A stretch of 11,553 nt of DNA from Oscillospiraceae bacterium (GTDB lineage Bacteria; Bacillota; Clostridia; Oscillospirales; Butyricicoccaceae), in contig CADBTM010000158.1 in NCBI GenBank assembly GCA_902797555.1, forward strand, positions 1 to 11,553, read 5' to 3'. Below, piece by piece: positions 7,881 to 11,553 of the stretch. The notes under the pieces were generated by a model. The model had not been told where the DNA came from. It saw nothing but the letters and a program-made list of their open reading frames with translations, and made no database searches. Both the position numbers and the translations under genes were made by a program. The stretch's first letter is position 1, and every line of letters begins with the position of its first letter.

Positions 7881-9401
7881 ATGAAGAAGAAAATTTTGGC
7901 CGGACTGCTGGTTGTGGCATCCCTGCTCATGCTGCTGGCGGGCTGCGGAAACAATTCCGCCGAGACCCCTGAAAAGCGCAAGGCAGCGGGAAACATCAAC
8001 ATCGGTATCTCTCAGGATCTGGACGAGAGCCTTGACCCCCACTTTACCGTGGCGGCAGGTACCCGCGAGGTGCTGTTCAATGTGTTTGAGGGACTGGTGA
8101 AGCCCAACGCGGCCGGCGAGCTCGTTCCTGCTGTCGCATCCGATGTGACCGTGGCGGACGACGGCCTGACCTATACCTTTACCCTGCGTCAGGGCGTCAA
8201 GTTCCACAACGGCAACCCGGTGACCCTGCAGGACGTTTTGTTTTCTATCAACCGCAACGTGCAGGGTACCGACGGCACGCCCCTCATCGCCTCTCTGGGC
8301 AGCGTCAGTGACGTGAAGGGCGAGGGCAACACCGTGACGATCACCCTCAGCGAAGCCAACCCGGAGTTTTTGGCCTCCATGACGCTGGCCATCATTCCCG
8401 AGGACTATGACGCCCAGGGCACCGCCCCCATCGGCACCGGCCCCTATAAGTTCGTCTCCCGCGCCGCGCAGGACTCCGTGGTGCTCGAGCGGTTCAAGGA
8501 CTATTGGGGCACCCCCGGCACCATGAACACCGTCACCTATAAGGTTCTGGAAAATGTGGAAGGTCTGATCCTCGGTCTGCAGAGCGGCGCCCTCGATCTG
8601 GTGGCGCACCTCAGCCCCACCCAGACCGCCCAGCTGAATACCGCCGACTTCCACGTGGTGGAGGGCACCATGAATCTGGTGCAGGCGCTCTACCTCAACA
8701 ACGCCGTCGAGCCCTTTACCGACGTGCGCGTCCGTCAGGCGCTGTGCTATGCCATCGACAAGCAGGAGGTCATCGACATGGCCTTTGACGGCTACGGTCA
8801 TCCCCTGGGCTCCTCCATGTATCCCGCCTTTACCAAGTATTACGACGAGAGCCTGACCGACTACTACACCAAGGACATCGACAAGGCAAAGTCCCTGCTG
8901 GCCGAGGCCGGCTATCCCAACGGCTTTGATATGACCATCACCGTCCCCTCCAACTATCAGCCCCATGTGGACACCGCCCAGGTGCTGGCCGAGCTGCTCA
9001 AGGAGATCGGCGTCAACGCCACCATCCTCCCCGTGGAGTGGGCGACCTGGCTGAGCGACACCTATTCCGGACGTCAGTTCCAGAGCACGGTGATCGGCTT
9101 TGACGCCAGCGAAATGACCGCCCGCGCCATGCTGGGCCGCTATTATTCTCAGGCGCACAACAACTTCAACAACTATAACAACGCGGAATACGACGAGCTC
9201 TTCCTGCAGGCGACCTCCTGCTTTGACGACGCCCAGCAGACCCAGCTCTACCGCGCCATGGAGCGCAACCTCACCGAAAACGCCGCCAACGTCTATCTGC
9301 AGGATATGGCCGACCTGGTGGCGGTGCGCAACGGTCTGGAGGGACCCACCTTCTATCCGCTGTACGTGCTGGACGTTTCCTCCCTCCACTGGACGAAATG
9401 A
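7881..9401 (+). CDS. Peptide-type ABC transporter substrate-binding lipoprotein (SBP_bac_5 family)
   Basis: A 506-residue exported protein. The first 22 residues form a lipoprotein signal: KKK, a hydrophobic stretch, and a lipobox L19-A20-G21-C22, so the mature protein would be lipid-anchored outside the membrane. The body matches family 5 solute-binding proteins: GISQDLDESLDPHF near the start, FNVFEGLVKPN, RQALCYAIDK (about 283-292), GYGHPLGSSMYP, and KAKSLLAEAGYPNGF. The family captures di- and oligopeptides, glutathione, nickel chelates or some sugars; the ligand cannot be told from sequence. ATG at 7881 has AAAGGAG (7866-7872) 8 nt upstream and places the signal peptide at the N-terminus. 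In-frame starts at 7860 (GTG) and 7863 (ATG) also exist. It is the first gene of a four-gene or longer operon. Confidence 0.93.
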   Translation: MKKKILAGLLVVASLLMLLAGCGNNSAETPEKRKAAGNINIGISQDLDESLDPHFTVAAGTREVLFNVFEGLVKPNAAGELVPAVASDVTVADDGLTYTFTLRQGVKFHNGNPVTLQDVLFSINRNVQGTDGTPLIASLGSVSDVKGEGNTVTITLSEANPEFLASMTLAIIPEDYDAQGTAPIGTGPYKFVSRAAQDSVVLERFKDYWGTPGTMNTVTYKVLENVEGLILGLQSGALDLVAHLSPTQTAQLNTADFHVVEGTMNLVQALYLNNAVEPFTDVRVRQALCYAIDKQEVIDMAFDGYGHPLGSSMYPAFTKYYDESLTDYYTKDIDKAKSLLAEAGYPNGFDMTITVPSNYQPHVDTAQVLAELLKEIGVNATILPVEWATWLSDTYSGRQFQSTVIGFDASEMTARAMLGRYYSQAHNNFNNYNNAEYDELFLQATSCFDDAQQTQLYRAMERNLTENAANVYLQDMADLVAVRNGLEGPTFYPLYVLDVSSLHWTK

Positions 9402-9422
9402 ACCCGCATTCCATTCTTTGCC

Positions 9423-9430
9423 GGAGGTGA
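9423..9430 (+). promoter_or_regulatory. Strong ribosome-binding site that fixes the GTG start of the first permease
   Basis: GGAGGTGA is an extended match to the 16S rRNA tail and lies 6 nt before GTG at 9437, supporting that non-ATG start. Confidence 0.85.
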
Positions 9431-9436
9431 TCTGCC

Positions 9437-10387
9437 GTGAAAGCGGTAGCCAAGCGTCTGCTGACGCTGCTTTTGACCATGATATTGGTTTCCTTCCTGA
9501 CCTTTGCGGCCTTTGATATCGTCTCCGGCGACCCGGCGGAAACCCTCCTCGGCACTCAGGCCACCCCCGAGCGGGTGGCGGCGCTGCGGGAAGAGCTGGG
9601 ACTCAACCGACCCTTCCTCGTGCGCTATTTCAGCTGGCTGGGAGGCTTTTTCACCGGGGATCTGGGCACCTCCTACAATTACCGTCAGCCGGTGTGGGGG
9701 CTGGTCGCCCCAAAGCTGAAGGTGACCCTGCTCATGTGCCTGCTGTGCTTTGTGCTGGTGTCGGCCACCTCTATCCCGCTGGCCATCTGGAGCTATCGCT
9801 GGGTGGGCGGCGCCATGGATTGGCTGCGCACGGGCTTTAACCAGCTGTGCATGGCGGTGCCTCCCTTCTTCACCGGCATTCTGGTGTCGTGGCTGTTCGG
9901 CATCGTGCTCCATATCTTTACCCCCGGCGGTTTTCCCGATCTGCACGCCCACCCGTGGGGTGCCTTCAAGCATCTGTTTTTTGCCGCCGTGTGCATCGGC
10001 ATCCCCCGTGCGGCCATGACGGTGCGCATGATGCGTTCCACCGTGGTGGAGGAGATGCAAAAGGCCTATGTGCGCACCGCCATCTCCCGGGGCAACGACC
10101 GTTCTGGGGTGCTGCGCACCCATGTTTTGAAAAACTCGCTGGTTTCCGCCATCACCTTCCTCGGCCAGACCATGGCCGAGATGGTGGGCGGCAGCATCGT
10201 GGTGGAGCAGGTCTTCGGCATCCCCGGGCTGGGACGCTTTTTGGTGGCGTCGATCTCCAACCGGGACTATCCGGTGGTGCAGACCATCGTGGTCATCCTC
10301 GCCCTGTGGGTGGTGCTGGCCGGCACCGTCGCCGACGTGCTCAACCAGATCATCGACCCGCGTCTGAGAACGGGAGGCAAGGCATGA
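9437..10387 (+). CDS. ABC transporter permease, DppB/OppB type
   Basis: A 316-residue integral membrane protein. It has an N-terminal transmembrane helix (about residues 7-29). The extracytoplasmic segment carries the family pattern DPAETLLG...ERVAALREELGLNRPFLVRY. About five further hydrophobic segments form the BPD_transp_1 domain. The cytoplasmic EAA loop that contacts the ATPase is seen at YVRTAISRGNDRSGVL, followed by the usual FGIPGLGRFLV and DYPVVQ motifs. It forms one half of the membrane pore with the next gene. The start is GTG. Its TGA overlaps the next ATG (ATGA), showing translational coupling. Confidence 0.95.
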   Translation: MKAVAKRLLTLLLTMILVSFLTFAAFDIVSGDPAETLLGTQATPERVAALREELGLNRPFLVRYFSWLGGFFTGDLGTSYNYRQPVWGLVAPKLKVTLLMCLLCFVLVSATSIPLAIWSYRWVGGAMDWLRTGFNQLCMAVPPFFTGILVSWLFGIVLHIFTPGGFPDLHAHPWGAFKHLFFAAVCIGIPRAAMTVRMMRSTVVEEMQKAYVRTAISRGNDRSGVLRTHVLKNSLVSAITFLGQTMAEMVGGSIVVEQVFGIPGLGRFLVASISNRDYPVVQTIVVILALWVVLAGTVADVLNQIIDPRLRTGGKA

Positions 10388-11196
10388 AACAGAAAAAGTG
10401 GAACGGCTATCTCCGTGTGGGCATGGTCATCACCGCCTGCATGCTGCTGCTCACCCTTGTGGGGCTGTTTTACGCTCCCTATGACCACACCGCCATGAAC
10501 AAGGCGGAAAAAATGCTGCCCCCCTCCTCCTCCCATCTCTTCGGAACGGACAATTTCGGTCGGGACATCTTTTCCCGTGTGCTCAAGGGGGCGGGCACCA
10601 CGCTGACCATCGCCCTGTCCACCGTCGTCATCGGCGCCGTGTGCGGCACGGCGGTGGGCGCCGTCACCGGCTATTTCGGCGGGCTGGTGGACGAGGGGCT
10701 GATGCGCCTCAACGACGCTCTCACCGCCTTTCCCAGCATCCTGCTGGCGCTGCTCATCATCAGTCTGACGGGGCCGGGAAAGTACAACGTGATCGCGGCG
10801 CTGGGCATCGTCTTTATCCCCAGCTTTGCCCGCGTGACCCGCATGAGCTTTGCCTCTCTGCGGGACGTGAACTATATCACCAGCGCCCGTCTGATGGGCG
10901 CAAGCAATGCCCGCATCCTTCTGGTGCACATGCTGCCCAACACCATGCGGGTGCTGCTGCCCGCCGTGACCATCGGCTTCAACAACGCCGTTCTTGCCGA
11001 GGCCAGCATGAGCTTTCTGGGCATCGGCGTCACCCCGCCCGACGCATCCCTGGGCTATATGCTGTCGGAATCTCAGGGCATGTTCGCCGCCGCCCCGTGG
11101 TACGCTGTGTGCACCGGTCTGACCATCGTGCTGCTCATCTTCGGCGTGGGTCTGATCGGCGAAGGCCTGCAGGCGCGCAACCGGGAGGTGGCATAA
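10384..11196 (+). CDS. ABC transporter permease, DppC/OppC type
   Basis: A 270-residue integral membrane protein. After the first transmembrane helix (about residues 11-30) comes HLFGTDNFGRDIFSRV, the hallmark of the DppC/OppC branch. A BPD_transp_1 domain follows, with the EAA loop at YITSARLMGASNARILL and the closing motifs EASMSFLGIGVTPPDASLGYML. It pairs with the preceding permease. The start overlaps the previous stop by 4 nt, and GGGAGG (10372-10377) lies 6 nt upstream. At 270 residues it is slightly short for the family because the N-terminal cytoplasmic extension is small. Confidence 0.95.
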   Translation: MKQKKWNGYLRVGMVITACMLLLTLVGLFYAPYDHTAMNKAEKMLPPSSSHLFGTDNFGRDIFSRVLKGAGTTLTIALSTVVIGAVCGTAVGAVTGYFGGLVDEGLMRLNDALTAFPSILLALLIISLTGPGKYNVIAALGIVFIPSFARVTRMSFASLRDVNYITSARLMGASNARILLVHMLPNTMRVLLPAVTIGFNNAVLAEASMSFLGIGVTPPDASLGYMLSESQGMFAAAPWYAVCTGLTIVLLIFGVGLIGEGLQARNREVA

Positions 11197-11553
11197 ATGC
11201 TGGAAATCCGTGATCTGCACGTCAAGTTTCACAACCGGGACCGGGAGGCCGTGGCCGGCATCGACCTGACCATCGCCGACGGCGAGATCGTCGGTCTGGT
11301 GGGCGAATCGGGCTCGGGAAAAAGCGTCACCGCCATGAGCATCGCCGGCCTGCTCCCCCGCAAGCAGTGCGACCTGAAGGGGGAGATCCTGGTCAATGGA
11401 CAGGAACTGCTCCACGCCGACCGCTCGGTCTACCGCCAGCTTTTGGGACGCAAGATCGGCGTGGTCTTTCAGGAGCCCATGAGCGCCATGGATCCGCTGA
11501 TGAAGGTGGGCGAGCAGGTGGGCGAGGTGCTGCGCATCCACACCCAGCTCTCC
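11197..11553 (+). CDS. ABC transporter ATP-binding protein, DppD/OppD type (3' end outside window)
   Basis: The frame is open from ATG 11197 to the window end, giving 119 residues of an expected 320 or so. Walker A GESGSGKS is at residues 36-43 and the Q-loop VVFQEPMSAMDP has Q92; the FQEPM(S/T)xxDP form is characteristic of peptide and nickel importer ATPases. The signature motif, Walker B and the C-terminal oligopeptide domain with its Fe-S cysteines would lie beyond the window. The start directly follows the stop of the previous gene (TAAATG), with GGGAGGTG at 11183-11190 inside the end of that gene. It energises the two permeases, and a second ATPase gene (DppF type) is likely to follow. 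Confidence 0.95.
   Translation, partial: MLEIRDLHVKFHNRDREAVAGIDLTIADGEIVGLVGESGSGKSVTAMSIAGLLPRKQCDLKGEILVNGQELLHADRSVYRQLLGRKIGVVFQEPMSAMDPLMKVGEQVGEVLRIHTQLS

Noticed and set aside
7572..9389. A 605-codon open frame on the - strand opposite the binding-protein gene.
   Set aside because: It has low-complexity Gly/His/Val-rich composition, no recognisable domain, and lies opposite a clear SBP_bac_5 gene. GC-rich third positions produce such antisense frames.
10267..11541. A 424-codon - strand frame opposite the permease and ATPase genes.
   Set aside because: His/Gln/Ala-rich shadow of the permease coding sequence with no domain features; similar antisense frames at 1523-2830 and 9353-10123 were rejected for the same reason.

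Overview
The window is GC-rich chromosomal DNA (about 60% GC by eye) that looks like a Gram-positive Firmicute, most likely a high-GC member of the Clostridia such as an Oscillospiraceae-type gut anaerobe. The reasons are strong AAAGGAG/GGAGGTGA ribosome-binding sites, SigA-type promoters, a lipoprotein solute-binding protein, and the SRP RNA-dnaX-ybaB-recR order typical of Firmicutes. The genus is not determined. I see no mobile element, CRISPR array, tRNA or rRNA. Most of the window is housekeeping.

Left arm (1-2440, + strand): the effector-binding part of a LysR-type regulator, cut off by the window edge. A consensus-like promoter then drives a YmdB-family metallophosphoesterase and a PgeF/YlmD-family laccase-domain protein. 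A strong bidirectional terminator (2450-2479) separates this arm from the convergent block.

Middle block (2503-5978, - strand): read in the direction of transcription, a TTGAAA-17-TATAAT promoter, an SRP RNA gene recognisable from its domain IV and long-range helices, dnaX (GTG start), the ybaB/ebfC nucleoid protein gene, recR, and a small metallo-beta-lactamase-fold hydrolase. The last three genes follow dnaX with gaps of 30, 1 and 18 nt and end at the shared terminator. The block therefore covers protein targeting, replication clamp loading and recombinational repair.

Right arm (5998-11553): a 547-residue protein on the - strand that fuses a GLUCM-like (DUF4392) domain to a D-glutamate cyclase (DUF1445) domain. 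Its stop codon lies inside the -35 box of the SRP RNA promoter. Divergent from it, across a 239-bp intergenic region carrying two promoters and several dyads, is a peptide-type ABC transporter operon on the + strand: lipoprotein binding protein, two permeases and an ATPase that runs off the window. All are tightly spaced and probably translationally coupled.

The observations most worth checking are the apparently reduced 5' (Alu) domain of the SRP RNA, the domain order of the D-glutamate cyclase fusion, and the dyad at the predicted start point of the transporter operon. The divergent pairing also suggests, as a hypothesis only, a link between peptide uptake and D-glutamate handling.
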